Shown here in pieces: positions 34,985 through 46,749 of a stretch of DNA of 64,000 nucleotides. Origin of the DNA: Lunularia cruciata (Eukaryota > Streptophyta > Marchantiopsida > Lunulariales > Lunulariaceae); contig OX419755.1 of assembly GCA_948567375.1 (NCBI GenBank), positions 22,150,517-22,214,516 on the forward strand, read 5' to 3'. The notes beneath the pieces are model-generated. The model did not search any database and was not told where the DNA came from. It saw nothing but the letters and a program-made list of their open reading frames with translations. Position numbers and translations under genes: made by a program. Position 1 is the first letter of the stretch; each line of letters opens with the position of its first letter.

Positions 34985-37905
34985 ATTTTCAGTAGATTTG
35001 TGTGTGTATCTAACATTCCCAATTATTATACTTGTAAAAAGATTTGAGAAGTTGTGGAATTGGGAATTCTCTCCTATATTCCTTAACTTGAAAGTGATTT
35101 AGGCCAGTTTAATCTGTTTTGTTCAATCCTGAGTTTTGTTTGATCTTGTTCTTGGTATGATGGCTACCCAAGCAAGTAGAAATCAAATTTGGCATTTGGT
35201 AGTTATTCTTTGAATGCAATTAGTTTTATGAATCTATTAGTATAATCCTTTGGATATGACTTGGATCAATTTGCTCCTAAACTTAAACTGATGTGAAATG
35301 CAAGAAAGGGCACGTCCTTAAATTAAGCTAAAGGATTCAACATATATGATTAGTTCATTGCCTGAATTTCAATTCGTTCATCATCATATGCTGAATCATG
35401 GTAGCACGATCCTCAACATGATTCGAGCATTGGAGCTACATCATAAAATTCCAGTTCATTAGGGCCTACCCAATGAATGAATTATGAGTTCATTAATATG
35501 CGCCAGACCTCTACTTTCCACCTTCCAAGAAATTACACAAGGAATTATATGAGTGTATCGGTTCTCCAGTGAGCAGAACACTCGATTATGAGTGAATCTT
35601 ATACGGGATACTGGAATGTGAGATTGTTGAATCCGTGTATTTGATTGATTTCAACGTAAGAAACAATAATGTTTCCCAATCTAAATTTGTGTCATTACTT
35701 TCATTTGTCACACGATATTATTTCTCCTATAAAGTAATTTGTTAGATAATATTTTCATACCAATAATATCATGTGTAAAACTCTCATAGTTTCATATTAT
35801 TTACAAACTATTTATCAGTTTGACTTTAGAAGCAGAGTTCACAATCTTAAGACCACAAAATAATTTTAAGCAAGTTGTTTACATGTTTTGAGCTTTGGCT
35901 TGCTTACAATTGACTTTCAGAATAGTAGATACGACCCCGACCCCGCAATTGAGATTGAGCAAAAAGGTTAAATCAAAATCTAGATCCCCATCCTAAGACA
36001 TTTTATTATAGATTCTTTACAAGGATATCTGACTTATGTGATCGATTTCATTTGAAAATTCGACGAGAATAAGATGACCATAAAAAGGTAAATAAGAGCA
36101 ATATCTGATGAGGAATTTATTTAGAAGCAAAGAGTGCAAATTCATGACAAACATTTACTGAAGCCTACACAAGAGAGTATATATATATATATGTACTATC
36201 ATGTAAGATTATCTATGGAATTTCACGCTTCTTTGTTGAGATAATCGGAGAAATTTATACAATTCAAACAACTAAATAGAGTAACATACTTATTGAATGG
36301 CCAGTTACTATATAAATACAACATGAAAGTACCATAAACTATTCAAAGCTTCGAAAACCTTTCAAGAACAAAAGTTCCTTAGCCTAATAAATCCCATATT
36401 GGAAAAATATAAAGGAATTAAACAAAAAGAACTTCATAGAGCTAATATAGGACGTGGTCAAGATACAAGCCACTTTTTCCTATATCTGAATAGAATACCG
36501 TATTGCCGTTTTGTACTATAGGATACTTGAGGGCTTGTACCGTAGTAATAAGAGTAGACGGCATTGTACGTATACAGTATAAGTTAGGCGTTTCCGAAAG
36601 AAAGTATGATGATGGTCAAGAGAAATTGGAGGAATGCAGTATTACATAATGGACATTGTCTTCATATTCTCTAAATAATAATTAACGTTGCTAGTGACTA
36701 GCCACATTAGCTTATATGGCGACTCAGTTTCTCGGCATTGAACCGAATGGATGATGTTAAAACTTGAATGTATCTACATCTAAATAATCTTGGAATCTTT
36801 GCCTGATCTAACAAGACAGAATCTAGTCACCCCCTTGGTGCCTTCAGGTTGACACACTTTGAAAAAATTGTTGTTATAGAATGCTTTTATAGCTAGTTAG
36901 ACAATTATCATGAAGGATATTATTATTTCAGTTACTTTGAAAATTTAATATTTTTAATTTAAATGATAAGAGAATCTCTTTTAAAGATACGAGTAGAAAA
37001 TATTTATTGGTAAGAAAATTTATTTATTTTATATTTATAATATACAATTATATAATTAATAAATGTAAGATGTGTTTATAGTTAATTTAGGTCTGAATTA
37101 ATTTATAATACTATGCACAGTTAATGAAATATTTTGAGCTCTAAATAGGCTCTGTTTTCTCAATGTGTTTATTAATGTAAGGAGGGGTGACTTTTATCAC
37201 CAAAAGTTTCATTCTTGCTAATACATATATTTCAGAACCTAGAGGATATTTGCGCTAGAGGTTGTTTGTTTGGTTCCAAGCTAACTATTCTATTAGAAAG
37301 ATCTTCTAATTAACATGAATAGAACATTAAGGACGTGAATTGATCATGCAAAAAACTCAACGAAACAAACTAAGTAGTTTAAGGAGCAAGTTGAAGGCCT
37401 TTCTAATCGCCCTCCAGCACAAGTAATGCAGCAATAACAATGGTTTTGAAACTGATATCAATTTGATTTTTATTAAAAGAAAATGTCAGCGAACTTGCTA
37501 AAAAGCTCAACAACTAGCTCAACTTAGACATGAGAATAAATAAACAGAAAATTATTGACAATTAAATTGGTATTCTATTCATATTAATCAAAATCTTTCT
37601 ATTTTCTATTATATTAATTCTGCATAGTCCTTGCAAAGAAGTTACTCTTTATCTTTGAAGGTAAGTGTTTTGTATAAATTTTCCAACATAAAGTGTTGAT
37701 TTTTCTTACAAGGAGAATCAGTTGTATATCTTTAAAGCTCTATGTGCAAATTGTAAAAGATGAATGAAAGAAATGCAAGAAGAGGATAATCTAATTTAAC
37801 TTATAGCATAAACAAGAAATTTTTTTACCCTTTTAAATTTTTTTGTAGTTTTTCATGTATTAGAATCCTCCACTATGACTAATATATTTTGATATATTGT
37901 GATAG

Positions 37906-37907
<2 letters not shown>

Positions 37908-37965
<58 letters not shown>
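37908..37965. repeat. (TA)n microsatellite
   Basis: An uninterrupted TA dinucleotide run of nearly 60 bp. Confidence 0.98.
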
Positions 37966-37967
<2 letters not shown>

Positions 37968-38380
37968 AATATATTATTATTTCATTTAAATTCTACCTCA
38001 AATATTCAATTGTAACAATACCATTTTTTTTGTCATTCATTTCCAATATACATTATTAGGATATACTAGGATTTCATTTACATTCCTTTCTTAACTGTCG
38101 AGTGAATATAATAATAAATTTATTTATCATCTTATTATGTAAAGTTTTATGAGAATTCAATTGATTATCATATTCAATTTAACAAACTATTCAGATTGAG
38201 AGAAGTGTTGGACTTAATAATAATATTTCTTATTTGATGAAAACATATTATGTTTAGTATATTGATTTAGTATCTTAATTTTCAATGGAATATTTGCCAA
38301 TGTTGCTATAGTATAATTGATTGACTAAGAATACTAGTAAATCAATGGAGTTACAAATTACAATCAAAGTCAAAGCTCTC

Positions 38381-38385
38381 ACAAT
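38381..38385. repeat. Target-site duplication ACAAT of element B (left)
   Basis: ACAAT immediately precedes the LTR start TGTAACAATATGG and recurs immediately after the 3' LTR at 50655-50659. Confidence 0.9.
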
Positions 38386-38455
38386 TGTAACAATATGGAG
38401 TTTAGCTACGAAGTTAGTAGGGCTAACAAAGTAGCAAATAAAACAAATTAGTCTA

Positions 38456-38694
38456 GAATATTCTAGAAGTAACTAGGAAGCTTCTTGGGAAGCTTTCATG
38501 GCTAACTTAGCTTGCACATCAAGTAAGTAGCTTCTAGAAGGAAGCTTCTAGAAGCTTCAAACTAGTTTAGCTTGCATGCCAAGTAAGCGGTTTCTAAAAG
38601 GAAGGTTCTTAAGAAGTTTCTTAAGAAGTTTCTTGGTTAACTTGGCTTGCACTCTAAGAAAGCGGTTCAAGGAAGCTTCTTGAGAAGCTTCTCA
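38456..38694 (+). promoter_or_regulatory. Array of heat-shock-element-like GAA/TTC pentamers in LTR B
   Basis: Heat-shock factors bind alternating inverted nGAAn pentamers. Here GAATATTCTAGAA (38456-38468) is a perfect three-unit site and GAAGCTTCTAGAAGCTTC (38541-38558) a perfect four-unit site. Further GAAGCTTC, TTCTAGAA and TTCTTGAGAAGCTTC groups continue to 38694, just before the TATA box. The three-unit site (50312-50324) and a TTCTAGAAGCTTC site (50387-50399) are kept in the 3' LTR. Function is inferred. Confidence 0.6.
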
Positions 38695-38707
38695 AGGGCC
38701 TTGTATG

Positions 38708-38721
38708 CTATTTATAAATAC
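38708..38721 (+). promoter_or_regulatory. Putative TATA box of LTR B
   Basis: TATTTATAAATACC lies directly downstream of the pentamer array; the 3' LTR has CTATAAATACC at the matching place (50541-50551). Confidence 0.6.
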
Positions 38722-38799
38722 CAAAGCCGAAGCTCATACTAGGCATTCGGAGTTTTCTTTTATTCCAACATCTCAATGTGAGCTTCCATTCTCCTACAT

Positions 38800-39157
38800 G
38801 GGATGAATGGAATTTATGGACCACCAAATCCACTTCCTCCAAATCATTGGGATTTTCATGTCCAAATATTACCCAAGCATCATTTCACACAATTCATCAC
38901 CTCGCGCTTTGGGTGTGATTTTTTGCATATGATCACCTTGTCTGAGGAACCCTTGATACTTCTGATTGTAACTTATGGAGAACGGTGGACATGCTACATT
39001 TATGTGTTAATCAATTATATAAATTGGGAGAAGTGGGATAAAGTAGTAGGTATGGCGGAAATAACGGATGGTATCTTTGTGATGTAGCAACAAATCGGGC
39101 ACCTTACTCGATTGCTGGATGAACAAGACCAACAACAACAACAAGAACATATAGAAA
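38800..39157 (+). pseudogene. Element B 5' internal region (gag start), cut by element A
   Basis: The frame from 38803 begins MNGIYGPPNPLPPNHWDF and is matched on the minus strand at 61220-61509, where it follows a PBS. It breaks at the insertion of element A after a CAA-rich stretch and resumes at 45810. Confidence 0.7.
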
Positions 39158-39891
39158 TGTAATGCCAAGAGCTAGCCACATGATCTAGATGTGAAATTTG
39201 GTTTGGTAGCATCTAGAATGATGTTATACATGATGGTCAAAATAGATCAGATAGAAGTATCACCAAAAGAGTACTACCAATAGAGTAGAAACCAAAATAG
39301 ACTTGAGAACCTTAGAACCAATAGCTGGACTTATGATTTGAAGATGAGAATTGATTTGGTAACATATGGAAGGATGTTACACATGATGGACCAAACAGAT
39401 CAGAAAGAGGTATCACCAAAAGGGGACTTCTACTAATAGAGTAGGAACCAAAATATGCTTGAAATCTTTGAAGGCAATTTCAGAGGCCTAAACGGATGAA
39501 TTAGGCCTTGAAAATGTGCAAATCTCCCCCCAACAAAGGAAAGGCTGGCCTTCCATCCCCCCTGGTTTATCTTGTCAAGATCTTTCCAATGGTACCTTAC
39601 TCATGTGATTCTGAGACTCCTACATGAAGATTCCCTAAAAGATTCCCTCCGATGCAAGCTTGTTTGACCAACCAGATAGGACCTAGACCGACATGTCACC
39701 CATCCAAGCAAGTAATCCAAGGGTGGAGCTTGCTGACATGTCACCTATCGGTGTGTCTAATCCTATGGTGGAGCTTCCTTGGAGGAGATCCTCTTTGTCT
39801 ATATAATAAAGAGAAGATGCTCCTTTGGCGCACCAAATGTTGAGTGTGTAATTTGTGTTTCTTGCTCTTCTCTTGTCCTTGGAGTATTAAA
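39158..39891 (+). repeat. 5' LTR of element A
   Basis: It is similar along its length to 45035-45809 and 7473-8214. It ends ATTAAA where the other copies have ATTACA. A TATA-like CTATATAATAAA lies at 39799-39810. Confidence 0.93.
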
Positions 39892-39892
39892 A

Positions 39893-39904
39893 TGGTATCA
39901 GAGG
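39893..39904 (+). other. Primer-binding site of element A (initiator Met-tRNA)
   Basis: TGGTATCAGAGG begins one base after the LTR. The consensus for plant LTR elements is TGGTATCAGAGC. Confidence 0.88.
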
Positions 39905-40469
39905 AAGTATCTTATTCCAAGAGAGTGGATCATCCCTCTTGGAAGAGCACGAACTACTGAAATTGAGTAATTTGAGGTGGAGAACATAGAGTAATTGCTA
40001 AACTTAGGAAGGACTTTAGAGAGCGGAAGGGATGGATGCACCGGGAAGCTTTCCCGCACATAGCTTTCCATTCCCAAATCCATTCCACATCAAGGTTATG
40101 TACATCTAGCGTGAGAAAATGAGGGTATTGCTAGTTTATCACTTTGGCGCAGAATTCATGGACATGATGATGAACTCACCAAACCCGGTGATTTTACCTA
40201 TGGTGATATATGACAGAGAATGGGATTTGACAATCTACATTCTACTATGATGATATGGATGTGAATGTCCCAAATCCTCTCCTTTTCAACACTCAAGTAG
40301 AAATCTGTTATGTAGTGAGACCAAAAGTGATGTTTAGAAATTTTGGCGAGGAGTATTATCAATGAGTGATAGCTTCTAAGGTCCCAATGGTAGTTCCGAT
40401 AGTTTGTGCGCCTTCCAGAGTGATCATATTGACTTTGTATTGAAGTAGACATTAGCAATTGAGTGTTGT

Positions 40470-41480
40470 AGTAACCATGGATCCGCAATTGCAAGAGCTG
40501 GTGCAAGGAATGCAAGGGATGTTGAATGAATTTTGAGTGATTAAGATGACCATGGAGACATAACAAAGTCAAGTGCAGATCCTCAAGAATGATCAAGCCA
40601 TGCAAGATGAAGAGCTGTCTCAAAACCTAGTACCTACGACTCAAGTACTTGGAGAGGCACCTGTGCCTATGAACCATATCAACAATAAAGCCACATTGCT
40701 ACTCCGGATGAAGAAGACTTGCAACATTGAGCCTTACAAGGAGTAGCGTATGATGGGAGTAGTCGAAAATTGGATCTCAAGAATGAATCAATATTTTTGA
40801 TTGTTCTCAACAAAGATCACAAAGCATGCTACAAGCGTGTTTGCATGTGGGTACTTGACCAATAAAGCCCTCACATGGTATGATGCTTGGGAATGATCCA
40901 TGTTGGCAGAGAGAAGGGAGGTCACATGGATATCAATGCAAGAAGGATTGTTGAAGAATTTCCAATTGGTGGATTCTGTGCAGATGGTTCAAACCCGACT
41001 ATGGGGATTGAGACAAAAGAACAACGTACAAGAGTATGTGGAGGCATTTCTAGATCTACAAGCCACAATAACCGACATGAGTCCAACAAAGGCTCTCGAA
41101 AATTTCAAATGAGGGTTAAAGGAGAGGATTCGTTAAGAAATCATGGTGCAAAATCCTCGCACGGTATTTGAAGCAATTGCTTGTGCATAGAGAATAGCAT
41201 GAGCATTGGGTGGAGGTGAAGGAGTAGTTCCACCTCAACATTATCGGGCAGAAATGACACACATGGGTAGACCCGTACCGATAGAATTGGGCAACCTTTG
41301 ATTTTGAGATCAAGGAGCACAACCACTTCAAGAGGAGCGTGGACGGGTAGAAGAACAAAGAGATGGAGTCCCACGAGGAGAAGGAACTCAAGTAGAATAA
41401 CACCATTGTTACAATTGTGGTCGTATTGGGCACATATCTACCAACTGTCGCACTCGTTTCCCTAGAGGCCCTTGGCCTTC
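40470..41480 (+). pseudogene. Element A gag remnant
   Basis: The plus-strand frames from about MDPQLQELVQGMQGMLNEF continue through many stops. A gag-like core (VQTRLWGLRQKNNVQEYVEA) is followed by a CCHC zinc knuckle, CYNCGRIGHISTNC, at about 41404-41445. Gag forms the particle and the knuckle binds the RNA. Most stops fit a single C-to-T or G-to-A change. Confidence 0.85.
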
Positions 41481-41639
41481 ATACAGGCAATCTTTAAACA
41501 ACATGGAGAGGCGCATTGAAGAGGAGGAGGTGGAAAACACTTTGGAAAACAAAGATTGCCAATAAATGTACCTTGTGGCCTTACTAGCTCAATAAGGAAG
41601 AAGAGAAGCGAGGGAAAGAAGAAGACTAATGTGAAAAGA

Positions 41640-43540
41640 TCTTGAAAGGCAACCTCACAATTGATTGTCGTGAATGGAGTCCTAGAAGGCAATCAAGTGA
41701 GATTATTAATCGACCCAAGAGCAACAAAGAATTTCTTATCTTGCTCTATTGCAATAAGATTAAGAAAGGATCTAGAGAGATATGGGAGTGAAGAAGTGAG
41801 TTGCCTAATAGACAAATAGAGAGGATTGAATCATTACCTAAATGGGTCACCCTCTCTATAGGAGAATATCAGGAAGCAATTGAGTGGCAAGTGATACAAT
41901 TAGCTTGTTATGATGTAATCTTAAGCATGCCATGGATGGAGCATTACAACCCTATGGTAGATTGGAGGAAGAAAGTAGTGAGAACCCACCAATGGTCAAT
42001 CATTGGGGTTAAAGAAAAATCACCCAGGCAGGATCTGCCTCTATATGTCATAGGGATGGCAACTGTATGTAAGACCGATATATGTTTCATGGGTCTAATA
42101 AGAGAAGTCCAGAGTGCACAACTCAATGGACAAATTCTTGGGAAATTAAAGGCTATGGTGGATGAATTTCAAGATGTATTTCCCGATGATCTACCCTCAG
42201 GATTACCACCAAAAAGGAGAGTAGATCATAAAATTGAGACACTTCCGGGGAAGACACATCCTTGTAAGGCCCCATATCGCCTATCACCTCATGAGTTGGA
42301 GGAATGTAAGACTCAAATTGAGGAGATGCTCCAAAAGGGGTTCATCCAACCTAGCATATCACTATATGGAGCTCATGTCTTGTTTGTGAAGAAGAAGGAT
42401 GGTACAATGCGCATGTGCATTGACTATCGAGGTCTCAATCAGCAAACAATGAAGAAAAAATACCCCTTACCTTGCATGGATGACCTATTCGATCAACTCC
42501 ATGAAGAAAGATACTTCACCAAATTGGACTTGCGGAGTGGTTACAATCAAATCTAAATTGCAGAGGAGGATGTGTACAAAATTGCCTTTCAAACCAAGTA
42601 TGGCCACTTCGAGTATCTTGTGATGCCATTTAGCGTCACCAACGCACCTTCCACTTTCATGAGTCTAATGAATGATATATTTCATCCATACTTGGATAAG
42701 TCTATTATCATCTTCTTGGATGATATCTTAGTATACAGCACGATGACGGAACACAAACAACATCTACGAGAGGTCCTCCAGATTCTAAGACAGAATTGAT
42801 TGGATGCCAAAATCTCAAAGTGCAAGTTTGGCAAGTCTGAAGTAGACTACTTGGGGCATAGAGTAAGTGCAGAGTGCTTTCAAATATTGACGGATAAAAT
42901 AGAGGTCATTCAAAAATGGAGTGCCCCAGAAGATCAGACTCAACTCAAGAGCTTCTTGGGGTTGACGGGATTCTATTGTAGATTTGTCAAGGACTTTTCC
43001 AAGGTTGCACAACCATTAACGACACTACTTGGCAAGGAGAAGAAGTGGACACGGGGAACCGCACAAGATTTTGCCTTTCAAGAATTGAAAGCCGCCTTGC
43101 TACATGCACCAATCTTGAAGTGGTATGACCCAAAATGTCCAATCAAATTGGCTACAGATGCATCAAGCGTAGCAATAGGAGTAGTCCTACAACAAGAGTG
43201 GCATGACAGATGACATCCAATTGCATATTTCTCTCAAAAGTTATTACCGGCAGAGCGCAACTACCACACCACAAAACAAGAAGAGTTGGCTATTGTTTTG
43301 GCAACCAAGCATTGGAAGCACTATCTGGGCGAGATAGCATTTGTAGTAGAGACAGACCACAAACCTCTAGTCTACCTTGAGATGCAAAAGGATCTATCTC
43401 GTTGCCAGATTTGGTGGGCAGAGTGGCGACAATGCTTCAACATGACAATCACCTACGTGGAAGGTAAGAAGCAACTTGCGGGTGAATGTATGTGGAAGGT
43501 AAGAAGCAACTTGCAAATGCATTCACCTGCATGCTAGTAG
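41640..43540 (+). pseudogene. Element A protease, reverse transcriptase and RNase H remnant
   Basis: The protease site reads LIDPRATKNF where active families have D-S/T-G-A-T; the catalytic Asp is kept but Pro and Arg replace the next two residues. The RT shows [31 protein letters not shown] and FLDDILVYS (the YxDD site, about 42712-42738), with stops at 42554 and 42797. RNase H has TDASSVAIG and ETDHKPL and is then broken by a 35-bp tandem duplication at 43457-43526. Confidence 0.92.
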
Positions 43541-43729
43541 TAAACAACTTGGTGGTAGAGGTTAAGATTAACCCGGAATTTTGGCCAGAGATTCTGGCTG
43601 CTACAAAAACTGATCCACAAATTGTAGATGCACAATCATCTAAAGTCGTCACTAGCACCCAAGGACTTACCTTTTTTGAAGCAGATTATGGATCCCAAAT
43701 GTCCTAGAATTATGCACCATCATTCTAGC

Positions 43730-44560
43730 GGAATGTCATGATTCGGCCATTGCAGGTCATGTCGGAGTGGACAAGACCTTAGATGCAATCCAGCGCCATT
43801 ACTATTGGCCTAAGATGAGCAACGGTGTGATGGACTACGTGCGCAACTGCCTACTTTGTCAACAAAACAAAGCTTCTAATCAAGCTCCTGCAGGCTCCTT
43901 CAACCTCTCCCCACACCTACCCACCATTGAGAACAAGTGAGTATGGATCTCGTCTGTGAATTATCCAAGACCACCTCAAGGTTTGACTCCATCTTGGTCT
44001 TTGTGGACCGGCTGAGCAAAATGATTCAGCTACGCCCTACCACCAAGGATGTGACCGCTCCACAACTAGCTCAATTATACTTAGAAGCCGCTTTCCCTCA
44101 CCATGGCTTGTCTAGAGTACTTATCACTGATAAAGGCACTCAATTCACCAATTTGTTTTGGCGAACACTCTTTGGTTTCTTCAAACCAAGTTGACCATGT
44201 CCATAGCTTACCACCCACAAACAGATGGCCAAACAAAGCGGGCTAATCACACAATTGAAGACATGTTATGCGGCTTCACCTTAGAAGAGCAAGAGAGGTG
44301 GGACACCCTACTCCCGTTGGTGGAATTTGCTTACAACAATTTAGTGAATGCATCCACCCAAGTCACTCTGCTCTTCCTCATGTATGGTGAGTATCCCTTC
44401 ACACCTTCTAGCTTGATGAGGATCTGTCCAATGGCTACCAAGGTCAATGCAGTCAACACGTTTGTTTCTAGAATCCAACAAGGTGTGGAGAGCGCCAAAC
44501 ACAAATTACAAATTGCACAAAATCTATAACAAAAGCAATATGTTGATGCACACCATAGGC
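43730..44560 (+). pseudogene. Element A integrase remnant
   Basis: An HHCC zinc domain (AGHVGVDKT...CLLC) precedes the DDE core, with DRLSKMIQL and ITDKGTQF. At the place of the catalytic Glu, usually GQTER, the frame reads GQTKRANHTIEDM. Frameshifts occur near 43,940 and 44,190. Confidence 0.88.
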
Positions 44561-44819
44561 ACATGGAGTTCAATGTTGGGGATCAAGTGTGGCTATCGAC
44601 AACCAACCTTACATAAGTTGGACCTTGTAAGCTTAGACCTCGTTTTATTGGGCCTTTCTTGGTTCTTCATTGTGTTGGCACTGTGACCTATCACCTTGAG
44701 CTACCACCACACAAGAAGATCCATCCCGTGTTCCATGTTTCCCTACTACACAAATATGCTTCCCACTCAAGTTAGGGTCATTCCACCCAAGAAATTTGAC
44801 CTTGTCCGACACTCATTGA

Positions 44820-44990
44820 TGGCATAGAGGAATATGAAGTGGAGCGTATTCTCCAAAAATGCATACGTGGTACTCGCCATCCGTGGGTGGACTATCTAGT
44901 ACAATGGAAAGGTTACCTCCTCTATGAAGCAACTTGGGAGCCCGCTGCCAATTTGACACATGCACCGGTGTTAGTGCAAGCATTTGAGCA
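44820..44990 (+). pseudogene. Element A integrase C-terminal chromodomain
   Basis: The frame reads ERILQKCIRGTRHPWVDYLV then QWKGYLLYEATWEPAANL, the aromatic-cage and WKG...EATWEP signature of a chromodomain. In chromoviruses this domain guides insertion to particular chromatin. Confidence 0.9.
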
Positions 44991-45019
44991 ACAATTGCAC
45001 AACGAGGACATTGCGTCTT

Positions 45020-45032
45020 AAAAGGAAGGAGG
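45020..45032 (+). other. Polypurine tract of element A
   Basis: AAAAGGAAGGAGG directly precedes the 3' LTR; it would prime plus-strand DNA synthesis. Confidence 0.8.
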
Positions 45033-45034
45033 TC

Positions 45035-45809
45035 TGTAATACCAAGAGCTAGCCACATGAAATCTGGTTTGGTAACATCTAAAATGATATTATACATGAT
45101 GGTCAAAATAGATTAGATAGAAGTATCACCAAAAGAGTACTTCTACTAATAGAGCAGAAACCAAAATAGACTTGAGAGTACTTCTACTAATAGAGCAAAA
45201 ACCAAAATAGACTTGAGAACCTTAGAACCAATAGTTGGACATATGATTTGAAGATGAGAATTGATTTGGTAACATCTGGAAGGATGTTACACATGATGGA
45301 CCAAACAAATCAGAAAGAGGTATCACTAAAAGGGGACTTCTACTAATAGAGTAGGAACCAAAATATGTTTGAAATCTTTGAAGGCAATTTCGGAGGCCTA
45401 AACGGATGAATTAGGCCTTGAAAATGTGCAGATCCCCCCCCACCCCCCAACAAAGGAAAGGATGGCCTTCCATCTCCCCTGGTTTGTCTTGTCAAGATCT
45501 TTCCAATGGTACCTTACTCATGAGATTTTGAGACTCATACATGAAGATTCCCTAAAAGATTCCCTCCGGTCAAAGCTTGTTTGACCAACCAGATAGGACC
45601 TAGACCCAACATGTCACCCATCCAAGCAAGTAATCTAAGGGTGGAGCTTGCTGACGTGTCACCTATCTGTGTGCCTAATCCTATGGTGGAGCTTCCTTGG
45701 AGGAGATCCTCTTTGTCTATATAATAAAGAGAAGGTGCTCCTTTGGGGCACCAAATATTGAGTTTGTAATTTGTGTTTTTCTCTCTTCTCTTGTCCTCAG
45801 AGTATTACA
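45035..45809 (+). repeat. 3' LTR of element A
   Basis: This 775-bp LTR has TGTAAT...ATTACA ends. It carries a 41-bp tandem duplication (45135-45216) and a short deletion near its start that the 5' LTR lacks, so the two LTRs have diverged since insertion. Confidence 0.93.
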
Positions 45810-46640
45810 AGAGCGAACGCCAGTTCAAGATGGAGAAGATCAAATTCAATTTCCAAAACCCAAGGTGTTAGAAGGCAAGAATCTTTTGGGCATAGTGGAG
45901 AATTTTGTGTTTGATTGCGAATGTTACTTTGAAGCTACCAATCTTCAAGATGAATGGAAACAAATTCTCTTGGCTTCTAGCCATTTGGATGGTGTGGCAA
46001 AAATTTAGTGGCAATTCTGAGTGGAGCAAGCTGAACGATAGATTGTTGCACCAATTTTGACATGTGCAAAATTCAAGGATGCAATACTTGATCAATTTCA
46101 AACTATAAATGCCACTCGAGCCAAACAAGATAAATTGGCGGAGTTGAAGCAAATTGGCTTAGTAAGGAGCTACATCACACAATTTCAGAAGAGCATCATG
46201 CAAATTCAAAATATACAAGAAGGTGAAGTTCTAGATCAATTCATGCGGGGATTGAATTCACAAACCAAATTGGAGGTGACCATGCGAGAACCACAAAATC
46301 TAGAAGAAGCCATGCAATTGGCTGAGCGCTTTTGATTCCTTGGTTGCGACAACTTGGTCTTGACCTTGACCTACACAAAGCTAGTACACTACACATGGGT
46401 GGAAGAACTAGCACTAATGGAGATTGACGTTATCTAACAAAGACCACTTGGTACAACAGATAGAGAAAGATTGCGACAAAATAGAGGTTGTTTTTATTGT
46501 CACCAAGTTGGACATTGCATTGCTTAATGTCCACTTAGGAATGGGTGACCTCAACAAGTTGTCCAGATGGAGTTTTTGGAACAGAATGATCAGAGAAATG
46601 AGGAATCCTAATAGGAGATTTTGAGCCGTCTACTAGAAGC
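45810..46640 (+). pseudogene. Element B gag remnant (after the insertion)
   Basis: The frames read KVLEGKNLLGIVENFVFDCE, then a gag core ending EEAMQLAERF. A knuckle CFYCHQVGHCIA-stop-C follows near 46480-46535, with its last part broken by a stop. Together with 38800-39157 it forms the split gag of element B. Confidence 0.85.
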
Positions 46641-46749
46641 TTGATTAGTTCCAAATGGATTGATGGCTTGACCTATGCAAGTTTTCTTCACTTGCAAGGT
46701 ACGATATCTAATCAAGGTTGTAGAATTTTGGTTGATTTTGGAAGTTAAG

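Larger units (their letters stand above)
34985..38385. other. AT-rich intergenic region without genes
   Basis: No coding frame or known element is recognised. It marks the transition from the gene-bearing left half to the repeat block. It contains a TA microsatellite at 37908-37965. Confidence 0.6.
38386..38798 (+). repeat. 5' LTR of element B (3' end deleted)
   Basis: It begins TGTAACAATATGG and matches the 3' LTR and the minus-strand copy at 61523-61936. Compared with that copy, a stretch of roughly 45 bases spanning the LTR end (CTCTTACA) and the PBS is missing, and the sequence jumps from ATTCTCCTA straight to the gag start. Confidence 0.88.
39158..45809 (+). mobile_element. Ty3/gypsy chromovirus-type LTR retrotransposon A, full length but decayed
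   Basis: LTRs at 39158-39891 and 45035-45809 both start TGTAAT; the outer end reads ATTACA. A PBS complementary to initiator Met-tRNA (TGGTATCAGAGG) and a polypurine tract (AAAAGGAAGGAGG) lie at the expected inner edges. Internal remnants show a gag CCHC knuckle, protease, RT, RNase H, integrase and chromodomain in the Ty3/gypsy order. Flanking 5-mers AGAAA and AGAGC match only partly, so the target duplication is degenerate. It is inserted in the gag region of element B. Confidence 0.94.

Noticed and set aside
37908..37965. TA run considered as a regulatory or origin-like element
   Set aside because: It is a plain microsatellite with no surrounding structure.
39153..45814. AGAAA/AGAGC as the target duplication of element A
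   Set aside because: Only three of five bases match. I report element A as nested by its LTR ends and the interrupted gag of B, not by this duplication.
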